This document shows, one piece after another, positions 21,180 through 37,024 of a stretch of DNA of 64,000 nucleotides. The stretch's first letter is position 1; every line of letters begins with the position of its first letter. The translations under genes were made by a program, and so were the position numbers. A model generated the notes under the pieces. It saw nothing but the letters and a program-made list of their open reading frames with translations, did not search any database and was not told where the DNA came from. This DNA is from Diogma glabrata (Eukaryota; Arthropoda; Insecta; Diptera; Cylindrotomidae): NCBI GenBank assembly GCA_963693315.1, contig OY856188.1, forward strand, positions 100,414,915-100,478,914. The letters are read 5' to 3'.

Positions 21180-23000
21180 TCTTGTTTCCTGAGTTTTATT
21201 ATTTTTTACTATATACGCATTTCGAAAACTAAATTTTAAAGTAAACTACATACCATATTTCCATTATATACCGGTGGTTTAATAAAAACCCATTTTAAAA
21301 AAGTAATAATCTAACTACAGAAAAATATAAAATATAAAGCAAAATGAATAAACCTGATAAAACAATTAAACCATTTATTAGAGAAAATTAAAAAACAACA
21401 AACAAAAAAAGTAAACCAAAATAATAACAGTTTTATGGTGTGTCCGTGTTGTGTAAGCTTCGAAATGTAAGCTATAAACATCAAAACTGAGCCAAATGAG
21501 AAACCAGGTATTTATAAAATATCCTGCAACGACTATAAAAAATTTTATGTGAGTCTTTCTCAACGCAAAATAGGACAACGCCAGAAAAAACACCTTACAG
21601 AAATAAAATACAAAAGGGCTGAGAATTCTAGCGTTGCCGCTCATATGCCTCTAAACATTACATTACATTGCCTCTAAACATTACGGTACATTTTTTCTCT
21701 AAATGATATAATTCTAATTTTTAATTGGAGATATTTCATTTTGTAATTGTATCTTAAAACCTTAATAAATAAATAAATAAATAAATGCCGCTCAACAACA
21801 CGTCACCATCAAATTTAGAGCCCATAAAAGAGATTAATAATCTAAAACACCTAGAAGCGTAAGAATGTTTTTTCATTGAAAAAGAAAATCAATTAAACCC
21901 CGGTATCCTGATGAACAATAAAGAAGGAAACATAAAATCTAATTTATTTAACCTAATAATTAAAAGACCGCCGAACATTTCGTCGCTTTAATAATAAAAC
22001 AACGTATTCGCAAAAGTGTAGTTTCGAGATAATTGGGTTTAAAGATTTTTCGATTTTCTGATTTTCGTAAACTCGGCAGCACTATTGAATGAATAAAGAT
22101 AAATTGGAAAAAAAATTTCTACCAATTACTCTTGATTAATTTCCCCACAGCATATTAAAATTTCACATTGGTACCTGCTGGTTTTTCTACCTAAAAAGAG
22201 GTGAAAAGTCAATCAGGTACCTTATACGTTATTTCATATTTCTCGATTACGATTAAGCCAAAAACTGATTATAATTGAAATAACGCATGATATTCTTACA
22301 ATTTTTTATTTATATGAACCGGCCCATCTTGTAGTCACGAATGATGCTTATACAATATTTTATATTTACCATTTCGTGTGGCGTAATGTATGTAAAATAT
22401 ACGACACTGATTTTTCCCAAGTTATTATTCTGTAGGAATTGGAATATCGTACATGCATTTACGCTGTTTCAATATTTAACCAAATTGAAATTTGCATGTA
22501 CGTTAATTATCAATATATTAATTTTCACCCCCAGTTTTTATAACATTGGAAAATGTTAAAACGCCACTCTATAGAGATCCTTATGGGGAATGCAGGTCAC
22601 CCATTATATAAAACAACGTATAAATGGCATACGTTATTTCATTATTAAAGCGACGATATAATAAATAAATCACCTAAACTATATTTATGACTGAAGGATA
22701 TCCACCCATTTCGGACATACCATAAAACTGATTTAGGTTCACTTCTTTTGTCAAATTCATTTTAATTTTTTAATTTTTTTTATTTTCTCTAATGGTTTAA
22801 TTATTTTATTGTTTTATTAGATCCGTTCTTTTTGCTTAATTTTTTAAAATGGGGTTTTATTAAACCACCAATATGTATATAATGGAATGTATCTTACTTT
22901 AAAATTTAGTTTTTATATACTACAGGTGATGAAAGCATAGCTTTCGAAATTCGTATATAATAAAAAATAAAAAATAATAATACAAGAATATAAATAAGAA
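21180..23000. repeat. Nested inverted repeats inside the 4.2-kb element
   Basis: AAACTAAATTTTAAAGTAA…ATATACCGGTGGTTTAATAAAA (21228-21290) is mirrored by TTTTATTAAACCACCAATATG… (22856-22920). Further in, TCGTCGCTTTAATAATAAAACAACGTAT (~21980) is mirrored near 22620-22660. This suggests at least one smaller foldback element inserted into the larger one. Confidence 0.55.
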
Positions 23001-23093
23001 TAATAAATAAATGTTGAATTCCTCAATAAACTGTTTTAAAAGCTCCTCTAAAGATGATTCATTTCAAACTGAGTCACGATAAATGTGATATTT

Positions 23094-23561
23094 TTAATTT
23101 AATATTCTTTTAAAAAAATATAACAACGCTATTAATGAAATCTTGTTTTGCAAAGCCCATTGGCTTAGTTCGTTCAACAGATTTATTTTAGTTTGCGCGT
23201 TATGCTCATACTCCAGGTGTTCGCGCATCAATTCCTCAGCAATATCTGCTTCTAATTCAAAATTAGAAGCAGATAAAAAATCAGCATTTTCACCAACTTG
23301 GGATGTACAATCATCTGGCATATCATCGTCACACTCTACATTTTCATCACAAGTAAAACTAACGGGGATTTCGATCATAGCATTTTCTGCTGGCAAATTA
23401 TTTTCTAAAAAGGCATTCAGTTGTTGTGGCGGTGGCCGATCCATTTCTTCATTCGTTGACACATTTGATGCATCAACTCGTACTTCGAATTCTTCGGCCG
23501 CTCTCTTCCGCCGCATTATGTAGTATCCACCGTTTTTCTTAACTTTCTTTTTCAGGAGCAT
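23094..23561 (-). CDS. Acidic protein fragment of unknown TE family
   Basis: 155 codons starting MLLKKKVKKNGG, basic at the N-terminus (MRRKRAAEEFE), followed by a strongly acidic middle (DENVECDDDMPDDC) and a C-terminal helix LLNELSQWALQNKISLIALL, where the frame stops. That helical segment resembles the start of a domain often seen in arthropod transposon-encoded proteins of unclear class, but I cannot name it. It sits near the right end of the 4.2-kb element, reading inward. The rest of the protein may have been displaced by the foldback insertion at 21180-23000. It is either a first exon or a truncated gene; base composition is less AT-rich than its neighbours, which supports real coding origin. 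The plus-strand frame over the same bases is a shadow. Confidence 0.5.
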   Translation of the reverse strand: MLLKKKVKKNGGYYIMRRKRAAEEFEVRVDASNVSTNEEMDRPPPQQLNAFLENNLPAENAMIEIPVSFTCDENVECDDDMPDDCTSQVGENADFLSASNFELEADIAEELMREHLEYEHNAQTKINLLNELSQWALQNKISLIALLYFFKRILN

Positions 23562-24253
23562 TTTTTACTATTTAAAAGAACGTTAGTGAGAGAAATATAT
23601 AATAAAGACTGTACTCGAGCGATTTGATCAATATACTGCGCACTAATAATAATTGTAATCGGAAAACGAGATTTGCTATAAATCTTTACGGATACTTATA
23701 AACACTTATACTTACTATATGTATTATATGAAAAAGACAGCAAAAATTTAGTTAACATTCGTGCACTAAACCAAATTAAATGCAATATTACATGTAAAAC
23801 TCGACCTATTTAACTTAACAGCAGTCTGAGAATTTTTTTTAAGTTTCAATGTTCCGTAGTTATGTTAATTTTAGGCTATTTAACTTATTTCATGAAATAA
23901 CTGTTGCAATGTCAGCTAAATTACCGCTAACTAAACAACAGGTAATAAGTTAAATACATGTATTAGATACACTTTTGTAACTTAAATTATCACTTAATAC
24001 ATGAAATACATGTACTATCTGTATTACATGATTTTTTTTACTTAAATTTGTATACTTAATATTTTAAATTTACCTATTAACTTATTTTTTTACACCAAAA
24101 ACATATTAACTATAATTTTCGACTAGAAATACATGTACACTAATTAGCTGAAACAGTCATCTCTTACCTTTTTCCACATATTTAACGAAACTTTTACTTA
24201 AATTTAACCAAATCCCAAAATGGTTCACCTAAATTTCACTAAGTGTGCTGGTT

Positions 24254-26648
<2,395 letters not shown>

Positions 26649-26812
26649 AAAGTATTTATGAACTTCATTCATTTTCGAAAATGGAAGATGAATAATGATT
26701 GAATCGAATTAGTGCAAGTAGTGAAGTGAATGATGAAGTATTTATGAACTTCATTCAATTTCGAAAATGGAAGATGAATAATGATTGAATCCAATTAGTG
26801 CAAGCTCTTAGA
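26649..26812 (+). repeat. 86-bp tandem duplication
   Basis: AGTATTTATGAACTTCATTCA…GAATCSAATTAGTGCAAG occurs twice with an offset of 86 and only a couple of changes. Confidence 0.85.
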
Positions 26813-26992
26813 GAACGCTGCACTCCTAGTTTTTCTCTTGCCTAGCTCTGTAGATTGTGGGAAGGGGTTAATTTTAGGCGTTCTACCTCTTACAAAAATT
26901 CAAAATGCAGAAAAAAAAACAAATTTGTTACGTAGAAAAAAAAAATAAATTTAATAGGAAAACACTGATATGAGGAAAAAAATATTTCGAAC

Positions 26993-27050
26993 CATCACTA
27001 TAGTCACTATACATCACCTCGATTGGTGATGTATAGTGACTATAGTGATG
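26993..27050. other. Perfect 26-bp palindrome stem
   Basis: 26993-27018 and 27025-27050 are exact reverse complements around TCGATT. The sequence is also internally repetitive (CACTATAGTCACTATA). Confidence 0.9.
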
Positions 27051-27100
27051 CACAACTTCGGTTCAAAGTTTCTAATATTGTAAGGTAACTTTTGTTTATT

Positions 27101-28490
27101 TCAGTCTGAAAGATATAAGTATTACATTCTCGAGCCAAAAGTGAAATTCTTACGCCTACTTTTTTGGCATTTCTCGACGTTTTAGGACCTACTGATTTTA
27201 AAAAACCATAAAAATGCATGTCTGTCTGTTTTGCCGTCCGGCCGTCCGTCATTACCTATACGAAATCAAGAAAACCGATTTGAAAAATTTTTTTTTTCTA
27301 AAACTAGGTATACTCAATGGATAGGTTCGACAGGACGTTGTGTTCGATAACTGTACCGGAAGTGTGTAAAAAAAATTGTTAAGCGTGTCAAAACAAGGAA
27401 ATTTGCATAAGTTTTGCTAAAAAACGTTCATTTTATGTGATAATGAGTAGGAACATTGAATTTAGAGTAATCTTGATGGTCGGGATTGGTATGTGAGACC
27501 AAAAACTAGATTATTGTATTCTAGGTTTGTCAAAAAAATGTTGTCAAGTGTGTCGAAAGAATGATTTTCATTTATTTTTTACCATTTTTACAATTTTTGG
27601 GAAAAAAATAAAATTAATTATTTGTATGACATGAAATGTAATTGAACATGGAAAAGAATTTGTTATAATTTTCGGAATATATTTAGAATCTTAGAAATAG
27701 TTGGAATTTGCGAATTTTAAGCTTTTGCAACGTTTTTGGAATTTTGAAAAGAGTTTCAATTTTTGATTTTGTAAGAATTTTTGGAATATTTTTAGAATTT
27801 TGAAAAAGTTTAAATTTTTGATTTTATTACAATTTTTGGTATTTTGAAAAAATTTTGCTATAATTTAATATTGTTATAATATTTGCAATATTTTTAGATA
27901 TTTGGAAAAAGTTTGAATTTTTGAATTTGTGAATTTTTTATTTTTGGAATATTTTTGGAATTTTGAAAAAAGTTTCAACTTGTGATTTTGTAAAAATTTT
28001 TAGAATTTTGAAAAAGTTTGAATAATGAATTCTACTCTAATTTTCGGAATATTTTTGGAATTTTGAAAATAGTTTGTATTTTGGATTTTGTTATAATTTT
28101 TAAAATACTTTAAGAATTTTTGAAAAAAGTTTTAATCTTTAATCTTGTAATAATTTTTGGAATATTTTTAGAATTTTGAAAATAAGTTTAAATTTTTAAT
28201 TTTATTTAATTTTTAAAATATTTTTGGAATTTTAAAAGAAATATGAATTTTTCATTGTGTAATATTTTCTCGAAACGCTAAATGAAGAAGTTTTTGAGTA
28301 GTTTAGTAAATTTCTAAACAGAGATAAAAAATACATGTACTTTACCTAAGAGTTTTATTTTTCATATACATTGCTGTCCAAAACTAAAAACAATGTCCTC
28401 ATAAAAGCTTTTTGCCATAAAACTATATCAAAATCCTTACCTCAGACCGAAGTTTTGATATCTCAGAGCTTGAGATTTCAGTCCCTTCAT
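27101..28490 (+). repeat. Long dispersed repeat 'B', copy 2
   Basis: Same block order as copy 1, without the two insertions found there: TTTCTCGACGTTTTAGGACC (27170), CCGTCCGGCCGTCCGTC (27232), TGTACCGGAAGTGTGT (27352), TTGTCAAGTGTGTCGAAA, the minisatellite (27640-28250), TCTCGAAACGCTAAATGAAG (28267) and the closing CAGAGCTTGAGATTTCAG (28465). Confidence 0.8.
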
Positions 28491-29202
28491 ATATTTTCTT
28501 TTGTTTTTTTCGGATTTTGGTTCTCCATTTTTTTTTGTTTTTCAATTATTTTAGTTTTCAGTATCTTTTGTCCTAAAGATTTATTTTGTTTTGACAAGAG
28601 GAATAAGAACAAAATTGATCTACTTTAGTAGTTGTATTTATGAAATGTCATTGAATGTTTTTTATTCTGTTGAAAATTAGAGTATGAAATTAAATTAGTT
28701 TGAATTAAATCAAGCATTCGACAAATTATAATCGGAATCTTTTTAGAATGTTTATTAGAAGAAATATTATTGGTAACAATTTCAATGCAGTGCTTATAAA
28801 AAGGGAGATTATAATTTTATTTTTTTATTTTTTAAATATAATTTTTAATTATTTTAGGCCCGCCGCTTCTCAAATTCAAAAATAAAATTCAAATTTGTTT
28901 GAAGTCGGAACACCTATACATATATTTTTAAACAGAAAAATTTGTTTTTGATGGTATTTAATAAAAATACTTCTTCGTTATCCTCTCGCCATTTCAAGAA
29001 CTATATAATGATCTACGTGCTGATATGAATGCAGGCATCACTTTGGCTACATTGAACAGGTTTGGACTAATCGCGAAGAGAAGAGAAAACCTGTTGCCGA
29101 CTTCTTAGTTTAATGAATTTATGAGAATGGCTAGTAAGAAACAAGATGAATTATTACGACATGTAGTATCAAATCTCCTAAATCGTCGAAAAATGCTCCA
29201 TT
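28491..29202. other. AT-rich spacer with a possible coding scrap
   Basis: 29030-29195 reads plus strand as …ADMNAGITLATLNRFGLIAKRRENLL, then a stop, then an open run KKQDELLRHVVSNLLN. Composition is coding-like but I cannot assign a family. Confidence 0.3.
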
Positions 29203-30575
29203 TTAACCATGAGATACATGAGATTGAGATACATGAGATACATGAGCTACATGAGATTTCCAATTCAATTTACAATCAACCTTTAAGCCTAAGTATTTAT
29301 ATTCATTGACTAAAGCTATCTCGAAACATTTATCAGCATACATAGAAGTTGTACAATTAGCGACATGATAGTAAAGATTTTGTCGTATATTACAACGAGC
29401 CATTAGATCAAAATGCATTATCTTTGTTTTTGCGCTTAAAATCATAGAGTGTTTGCTGAACAATAAGCTAAGTAATTTAAGATCGTGTTCTTTATTCTTG
29501 TCATTAATAATATGCGAAACAGAATCATAAACAATGGTCATATCGTCAGAAAAAGCTACAACAAAACCCTTTAGTCCGCTCGTAAAAATAGATTTTAAAT
29601 ATATTAGGAACAAAATCGGTCCAAAGACCGATCCCTGAGGTACACCATGCAATAATGTATTCATATGAGCTATAACATTCATTTATTTTAACGAACTTTT
29701 TTCTTTTTGTTAAATATGATTCAAACCAGCAATACGCACTTCCCCTGATGCCCAAATTCCATAATATTTTTAAAAGAACTTTATGATTCACGGTATCAAA
29801 AGCTTTGGAGGTATCGATGAATAGCCCTGGTCCTTTTTTGTTTTTATTGACACCTTCATAAACTTTACTCAAAAATTTTATTAGAGCATCTTCCGTAGAT
29901 AATTTAGCTTCAAAACCAAATTGATTTCTAGACAGAATATTAACAAACGTGTTTTAACTGCCTTTTCAAATATTTTAGAAAATGTGTTTAGAAGTGAAAT
30001 AGGTCTATAGTTACTGGGATCCTCCTTATCACCTTTTTTGAAAAGCGGTATAACTGTAGCGATTTTAAGATCGTCTGGGAAAACTCCAGTTTTAATTGAA
30101 AAGTTGAATAAATAGCTTAAGATTGTTGATATTTGCGGATAAATTTTTTTTATTAAATTAGAACTTATTCCATCTATACCACATGAACCTTTATTTTTCA
30201 TACTTCTAACAATTTAAGATACTTCGTCGTCAGTAATTTCATAAAAATGAAAACAATTTGACAAATAGGGTTCAGATTGTGGATCAATATTAGGATCATT
30301 CAATATTGGTAATCCCGAGTTATTAACTAAGTTAGTTGAAACATTTGTTAAGAACTTATTGAAGGTATTTGATACTACTACTGGTTCATTCTGCAAACAA
30401 TTATCATTACCTCTAAGAGAAATACTAGGTCTAGCGTTTCCAGATTTGCAAATTATTTCATTTACTTCTTGCACGACCGCAATCTTTTCTTTTATCTCAG
30501 AAGAAAGTTTAGCATTACACTTTTTGAGACTTTTGTTATGTGGATGACTCTTTAATCTATTTCCTATTTTATTTT
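29203..30575 (-). pseudogene. Jockey/CR1-like LINE reverse transcriptase, 5' truncated
   Basis: Right to left on the minus strand: a pre-RT region (IGNRLKSHPHNKSLKK to NKFLTNVSTNLVNN, 30575-30310); fingers SCGIDGISSNLIKKI and FKKGDKEDPSNYRPISLL (30190-30000); palm DTSKAFDTVNHKVLL (~29810); GVPQGSVFGPILFLIY (~29640); an FSDDMTIVYDS active site (~29560) where the usual FADD has Ser for Ala; then the thumb with YKYLGLKVD (~29290). The parts use three frames, so at least three frameshifts or indels have occurred. No endonuclease is present; a 5' truncation of this kind is usual for LINEs. Such enzymes copy LINE RNA at a nicked target. Confidence 0.85.
29208..29257 (+). repeat. ATGAGATAC minisatellite at the LINE 3' end
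   Basis: Five or six imperfect 9-mers (CATGAGATA with variants). It lies exactly where the minus-strand LINE reading frame ends, so it may be the element's 3' tail repeat or fill-in. Confidence 0.7.
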
Positions 30576-30828
30576 TGTGGTCTATTTAAACTGCATTTCG
30601 ATTAGAAATAGAACATGTTTTTGTCAGTGCATATGGATTTGTATATAACGTTTTGAAGACGATTTCAGTGACAAATAAATTACGAATCAACAAAACACAA
30701 TCCCTTCATCGTAGTAAAAACAGCTAAAGTGTTTCATATTCAACTAATTACTTTCAACTAACTACTAACGTTAACGTTTTTCAACTAATTACTTAACTAT
30801 TGAAGTTAGTTTAGTTTTGTATTACTTT
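30576..30828. other. AT-rich spacer
   Basis: Contains two TTTCAACTAATTACTT-like repeats (~30740-30800); otherwise nothing seen. Confidence 0.5.
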
Positions 30829-32367
30829 TAGGTAGATTTCATATAAAAATCTACCTATTGCAATGGGCTTCATCTCGGAATTTCGGAAAAATTTTTGTGC
30901 CAAACGACTATATATGATAAGCGGAGACAAAAAAACAAAAAAAAAAAAAAATTTATATATATATATATATATATATATAAACGATATGAGATATAACGAA
31001 AACGACCGGCACTCTCACGGTCGCATTTGTTGAGGTAGATCAAAAATATTTTTTGTACTTGTGTGTTTTAATAATATCTTGGACAAGTTCGTGAATCAGC
31101 AAAATCCAACACGTGGTTAAGAAACTAGAGGCTTTTTTCTGAAAAAAATTGATTTTTTAAAACCGTTATAACGGCCGTTTGGATACTAATATTTCAAAAA
31201 ATTTAGCAAATTTAGAATCTTTGGAACCTTTTTTATCAATTTGTTTTAAAACTAGACCTCTGCAGTTAGAGGTTCCTGAGTGAGCGGCTCCAACAAAAAA
31301 GTTTGCAAAAAAAATTTTTTTTTTGAAACAACCGGCACTCTCACGGTCGCATTTATAAAGCCAGATCAAAAAACCTTTTTTAAAAATGTGCGTTTTGTTA
31401 ATATCTTGGACAAGTTCGTAAATCAGCCCAATCCAACACATGGTTAAGAAACTAGAGGCTTTATACTAGAAAAAAACTCTGTTTTTTAGATCCGTTATAA
31501 CGGCCGTTTGGATTCTAATATTTTTAAAAACTTCATAAATTTAGAATTTTTAAAACCTTTTTAATCAGTTTCTTTCAAAAAAACGACCTCTGCAGTTGGA
31601 GGTTTCTGAGTGAACGGCTCCAACAAAAAAGCTTGTAAAACACAAAATGCGTTTGAATCAACCGGCGCTCTCATGGTTGCATTTGTGGAGCCAGTTAAAA
31701 AAACCTTTCTTAAAAATGTGTGTTTTATTAATATCTTGGACAAGTTCGTAAATCAGAAAAATCTGACACATGGTTAAGGAACTATAGGCTTTATACTAGA
31801 AAAAAAAGTGGTTTTTTTAATCCGTTATAACGGCCGTTTGGATACTAATATTTTTAAAATCTTCATAGATTTAGAATCTGTGGAAACATTTTAATCCGTT
31901 TCTTATAAATATAAACCTCTGCAGTTAGAGGTTTTTGACTTGTTGGCTTCAACAAAAAAGTTTGCAACAATCCCCAACTACAATTTCCAAAAACCTTATA
32001 ACAGTCAATGTCAACCTTATAACAGTCAAAAAATAAAAGATTTGAATAGAAGAAATTAATTTTTTTTCTTAGAAATAAACTATTTTGATATTTTGCAGTA
32101 ATTTCACAACATATGATATAGAGTAGGTTTGTGTCATAAATTATCACACACATGTTCTGTGGTAGATTTTATATTTGTTTGTTGCAAAATTGGATAGATA
32201 TAATTTTGCTTGTAGGTAGCTAATTTTCTTTTTAAAATTTGTTCGATATCTGTTTTAAATTAGTTTGTTTTGTTTAAACGTATCTGATACATCAGATTCT
32301 ACTGGCACACAAAACTGTCTGATCTCGAAATCTACCTATTTCTAGCGGATATACGTGCCGCTTGGAC
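30829..32367 (+). mobile_element. Helentron-like non-autonomous element, copy 2
   Basis: Same sequence and orientation as 1051-2650. By eye I find no substitution; the (TA)n is 60 bases shorter (30954-30979) and one A-run is one base shorter. It starts at TAGGTAGATTTC (30829) and ends after the AGCGG…CCGCT hairpin at GGAC (32367). Flanks differ completely on both sides, apart from short T runs. The three 327-bp units sit at the same relative places. Confidence 0.75.
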
Positions 32368-33847
32368 TTTTTTATTTTCAAACAATTTATATAATGAAGA
32401 AAGTTATCAAACAGGTCATGTCATTAGCATAAAGAACATTAGTCCGAATTTCATCTTCTGAGCCCTTAACGAAAAACCGGAATAAATAATAAGTTTTCAA
32501 AATAAAAAGGATTTCCAACAAGTTCTGATCGATTATAATATTCTTTTTAAATTTCTATCATTTATCTTTTTAGAAACAATTTATCATATTTATTTCCAAA
32601 TGATATTCCTGTAAGATTAAAATTTGAAAGTCAATTTCATCAAATTAAAATGTTCTTATATACATATATATGTTACAAAACAATCCCACCATTTCTTATC
32701 ATTTTAATCTACATTTTTTACTTTATGCTTACCACTCAATTCATCTATCAAAACTCAATAAAACTTAAAACTTCTAAATTAAATAGTTACCTTATTAATA
32801 TAAGAAGATAAGTTGATATAAAAATTCCAACCAAAAAGAAAACAAATATTGTTATGACATTAATTATAATTATTAGTTTTATTTTACAAAAATTATATTG
32901 AATGAAACATTTGATTGGAAATTTATCGTCAAGTTGATTAGGAATTATGATGGTGTTTCTGTTGATTTTAACGATCTTAGCAACATCTCCCCCTTGTGCC
33001 GATCAATTAAAATGGCTGTCGTAACAATTAGTTTAATAAAACATAAACCTGACAAAACTTTATACCATGTTGTTTGCAAATTAAAAATTAAAACTTTTAA
33101 AAATACTTGAACGCATCTGAACTATTGAATAAAAACACTAAATGTTTATATTTATATTTAAAATTTACATAATAATTTCAGAGAATAATTTAAATTGATT
33201 AAAATGAAACCACTAATATCCTTTTCGGGCTAAGCTTGGTATGTTTCTTTCTGTTTATTTATATACAATTATTTTATTTAAAATAAAATTAAAAAAACTT
33301 GGAGTGATAAAAATCAAATTTGACAAATATTTTAACATGAAAATAAAAAAAAAAAAGAAATAAGACAGAAAAATAAAAGATATAATTCTATTGATAAATT
33401 CTTCAAAAATCAAACAGCTACTATATGTGTAATCTCTCCAAAATGATCTTTAAACCTGAAAAATTAAATATATGAATGAATGAGTTGGTCGAGAGAGGCA
33501 AGAAACAAAAGAAAAAAGAAAAAAAATACAGAAGTTAAAAAAAAGAAATAAATTCAGTAAATATAAGAAAAACAACCCAACATACTCGTACTACATACGA
33601 TTGGCGTTTACGTTTCATTTTACTGTAGTCGTTTTGTTTAAAATTTATTGTACTTTCGACATACGAAATCTTAACTTCAGAACAAAAAAAATCGTGAAAA
33701 TTTTACAAAGTCCAACCATATAACAATACATAACTGAATATATGAGCAAAGATTTTAAAAATATTGTTTAAATGATCTGTTCAAAATTTTATTGTTTGGC
33801 AAATTACATGTCGTTTTAGTATTTTTTTTTTATCTAAAAACCAATTT
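32368..33847. other. AT-rich spacer
   Basis: No gene, RNA or repeat boundary that I can support. Confidence 0.6.
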
Positions 33848-34047
33848 NNNNNNNNNNNNNNNNNNNNNNNNNNNNNNNNNNNNNNNNNNNNNNNNNNNNN
33901 NNNNNNNNNNNNNNNNNNNNNNNNNNNNNNNNNNNNNNNNNNNNNNNNNNNNNNNNNNNNNNNNNNNNNNNNNNNNNNNNNNNNNNNNNNNNNNNNNNNN
34001 NNNNNNNNNNNNNNNNNNNNNNNNNNNNNNNNNNNNNNNNNNNNNNN
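33848..34047. other. Assembly gap of 200 N
   Basis: Exactly 200 N, which looks like a scaffold placeholder and not a measured length. The frame that runs across it has no meaning. Confidence 0.98.
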
Positions 34048-35841
34048 AATCTTTGATTATAAACTTACATTTATAATCTTTGTTTATTTTAAGCTACACG
34101 AACTAGTTATGGGTACCTTTGTAGCTCAATATTTGGATGTTTTTTCCAAAAACTGAGCGTTTGTCTTGATCTCTAGCATCCATTTCAGTAATTTTTGGAG
34201 AAAGAAAATTGACAACAAATCGACAAAAATCCCAATAGGTTTTACGTTTTAAGTTCACGTTTTCGAACTTCCAAATAAAATTGTTGTCGACTTAAGCGAG
34301 TGATAGTTTAAATGAGCTGCCGTTGTGCTGAACACGGATAAAGTGGACACGGATAAAAGTAGGTTTTTAGTTTTTATAGTCGTTTTTTTCTCCGTCAAGT
34401 ACCCCATTTTTTTTAATTAAGCAAAAACTTGTTGTTAAGAAAATTGACGAGTTTTTGTAGCTCAAATTGTTTATGTGGCCATGTTTGTATCCACAGTTTG
34501 CTACTACCATTTAAAATCAATATTTTAAACACATTCAAAACAAATTTTTACGAGGTGAGTTTGCATCCTATGTCATATTCTTGATCTTTGCATCTCTCCT
34601 AGGGTAAAAATGATGCTAGAATTGAACACGGTGCTAAGAAGTTTACTCTTATTTTCCATGAGCAACAATTCGGTCGCCGAGCAACAATACTTTCTCTAAA
34701 ACCTACCCCACTGAGCAACAATACTTCACAAAAACCTAAGCTTAACTAATTTACATCGCTATAAACTTTAACATAGAGATCATTTACATTTCATAGAATG
34801 TGTTAACATAAAACAAGTGCGTAAAAAAAATCAGACATATATATATATAATATGAATTTCAATTTTTATATCTTAATAATAATTCAATCAAACCAACCAA
34901 TCTATAGACCTTCCAACACCTAATAATTTAGTCTTAAGGACACATAATACGAGTATGCTGTAAATTATTATTATTATATTTTAATTTAAAAACTTCAATA
35001 TGATTCAATAAATAATTGTTATCAGAAGTAATATTATACGTTACATGTTGTACGCGAGTATCGTTAAATGACAAATTTTGAAATTGTTGAATGATATAGT
35101 TGAAATTAAAAAAATTATGCATTAAAAATTTCATTTAAGATATCAAATTAAAAAAAAAATCTTTAAATATATTTTGTATATCATTTTCTTATTATTATTT
35201 TTCAATTCATTTTCAATCTTGAAAAACTAAAATAAATAAAAATAATTTATTATCATCCAAAATCGGGTTTAAAAATAAATTTTATTTCATTTGTTTATTG
35301 TTTTAATTTTATTTAATTTTATTTTGTTTTGTTGTCCAAATTTAAATGTTAATATTGAGGATTTATTTTATTTCAGTTTCACCTAAGATAAAATTAATAA
35401 TGAAAAGGAGAACACAACATGCTGTGATTAAATTCTTTTCATTTTAGTTTTTTTATCAGTTTTATTTATTTTTTATTATTATTCGTTTTTTTTTTTGCAT
35501 ACTTATAAGATTTTGTATTTTTGTGCAATTTGACTTCGAGACGTTATTCTGGAAATTGATATGCAAAAGTAAAGTAATCTTAAATGTTGATGAATTTGTT
35601 ATTTTTGTTGATTAAGTTTTTTTTGTTTTAAACAAATGTTTCTAGTTATGTTGTAAATATATGTTGTTGACTGTTGTAATTAAGTTTGGCTACTGTGTGC
35701 ATGAGTAAAGAATTTATGATAATGTGTCAGAGATGATGCTTATTACAGCTACAATATCTTAAATTACCCATAACTCCGCATGGTTTTTGTTGATTAGTAA
35801 ATTTTTTTTTTAGTTTTTTATCTACGAATATGACGATCGTA
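34048..35841. other. AT-rich spacer
   Basis: Nothing recognised; a short TATATATATAATA run near 34838. Confidence 0.6.
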
Positions 35842-35960
35842 CTCCAGTCCCTGCAACTCACCAATTAGCTAACGTGAGATATCACGTACCTCTGGCAATA
35901 GCAGTGCGATATCACTACCCAACGATATATCTTAGATATGCTGGCGGATCAACTCAATTC
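35842..35960 (-). repeat. Dispersed ~120-bp repeat with TGATATC/GCTATTGCCAG, copy 2
   Basis: Reverse complement of the repeat at 19014-19135: AGTCCCTGCA, CTGGCAATAGCAGTG, GATATCACTA, GCTGGCGGATC in mirrored order, with moderate divergence. Confidence 0.65.
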
Positions 35961-36384
35961 AGTCAACAGTGGTACCCTCAACCTTAACTATGGTATATAC
36001 TTTGCTGATCGCAAGTTATTCCTTGCTCGAGGAAACCAGTCTTCATATAATTCTATCATCATATTCATATAACCTTACAATCATTATGAGGAAGACACTG
36101 CGTCACACGAACAAGGAATATGTAACTATAGCGTAGTTCGAAAATGCATATATATATTTTCTAAAACTTTTCAACCCACATCACATTTATATCTGCTATG
36201 AAGTACATAAGACATATACTGATTTGGACTTTATACGAATATATAATATTACTTTACAACGGAGAGCTCAAAAAAACATATGAATACTGAATCTACGACA
36301 AACTAATTACACTTAGAAATCTCTTATATTATGAATCACAGAAAAATTGTAAAGAAACTTATTAATTGGCTAACAAATAAAATA

Positions 36385-36888
36385 ATTTTTATTCGCCTAC
36401 ATATTAAAGTGTTACTTTATTACTGTGATTTGCGGCTTTAAAGTATCACTTTTCAACTATTTATTTTGTTGTCATAGCTACGTTCAAAAAAGTAAAAAGC
36501 ATTTGTATTTGTTTAAATTCTATGAAAAATAAAATGTTTTATCAAAGCAACCCTTAAAATCAAAATTTCATTATCCAATTAAAATAGTTGTTATCATTTG
36601 TTGTCATAGCTACACAATAATTTGGAAAAAATATTAAATATTTTGTCAAAGGTTACTTGTTCCACATATTTTTATTTTAAAATTTATGAAAATTTATAAT
36701 TTTAACTTAGAATAAACAGCTTTTCTTAAAATATTTTGCTTGCGGCGAATAAAAAATAGTATATGATGCACAGACGTAAGCTATTTTGGACTTAATGTGG
36801 ATGCAAATCTCGGCTAGCGCCTCGATTTGCAAACTCCACATCCGTCCAAAATCTTTAGCTTTACGTCCTAGCATCACAATATACTATT
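36385..36888 (-). mobile_element. Hairpin-plus-core MITE family 'C', copy 2
   Basis: Core 36385-36753 starts TTTTTATTCGCCTACATATTAA and ends GGCGAATAAAAAAT. The hairpin 36754-36888 runs from AGTATATGATGC to GCATCACAATATACT with GGCTAGCGCC near its tip. The order is the reverse complement of copy 1, showing that hairpin and core travel together. Confidence 0.7.
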
Positions 36889-37024
36889 AGTTAAAAACAA
36901 ATCAAAAACTATATGAATTAAAATTCAAAAAAAAAGCTTACGTTAATTTATCTTGTATGTTGTCTTCTTCATGTTTTATTTAACGTCTTCGTTTATGTTT
37001 ATCTTCTGTGTCAACTCCCTTTAT

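Noticed and set aside
23143..23523. 126-codon plus-strand frame opposite the acidic ORF
   Set aside because: Shadow of the minus-strand frame, which has the more protein-like composition.
33792..34076. 94-codon frame through the N run
   Set aside because: Consists mainly of unknown bases.
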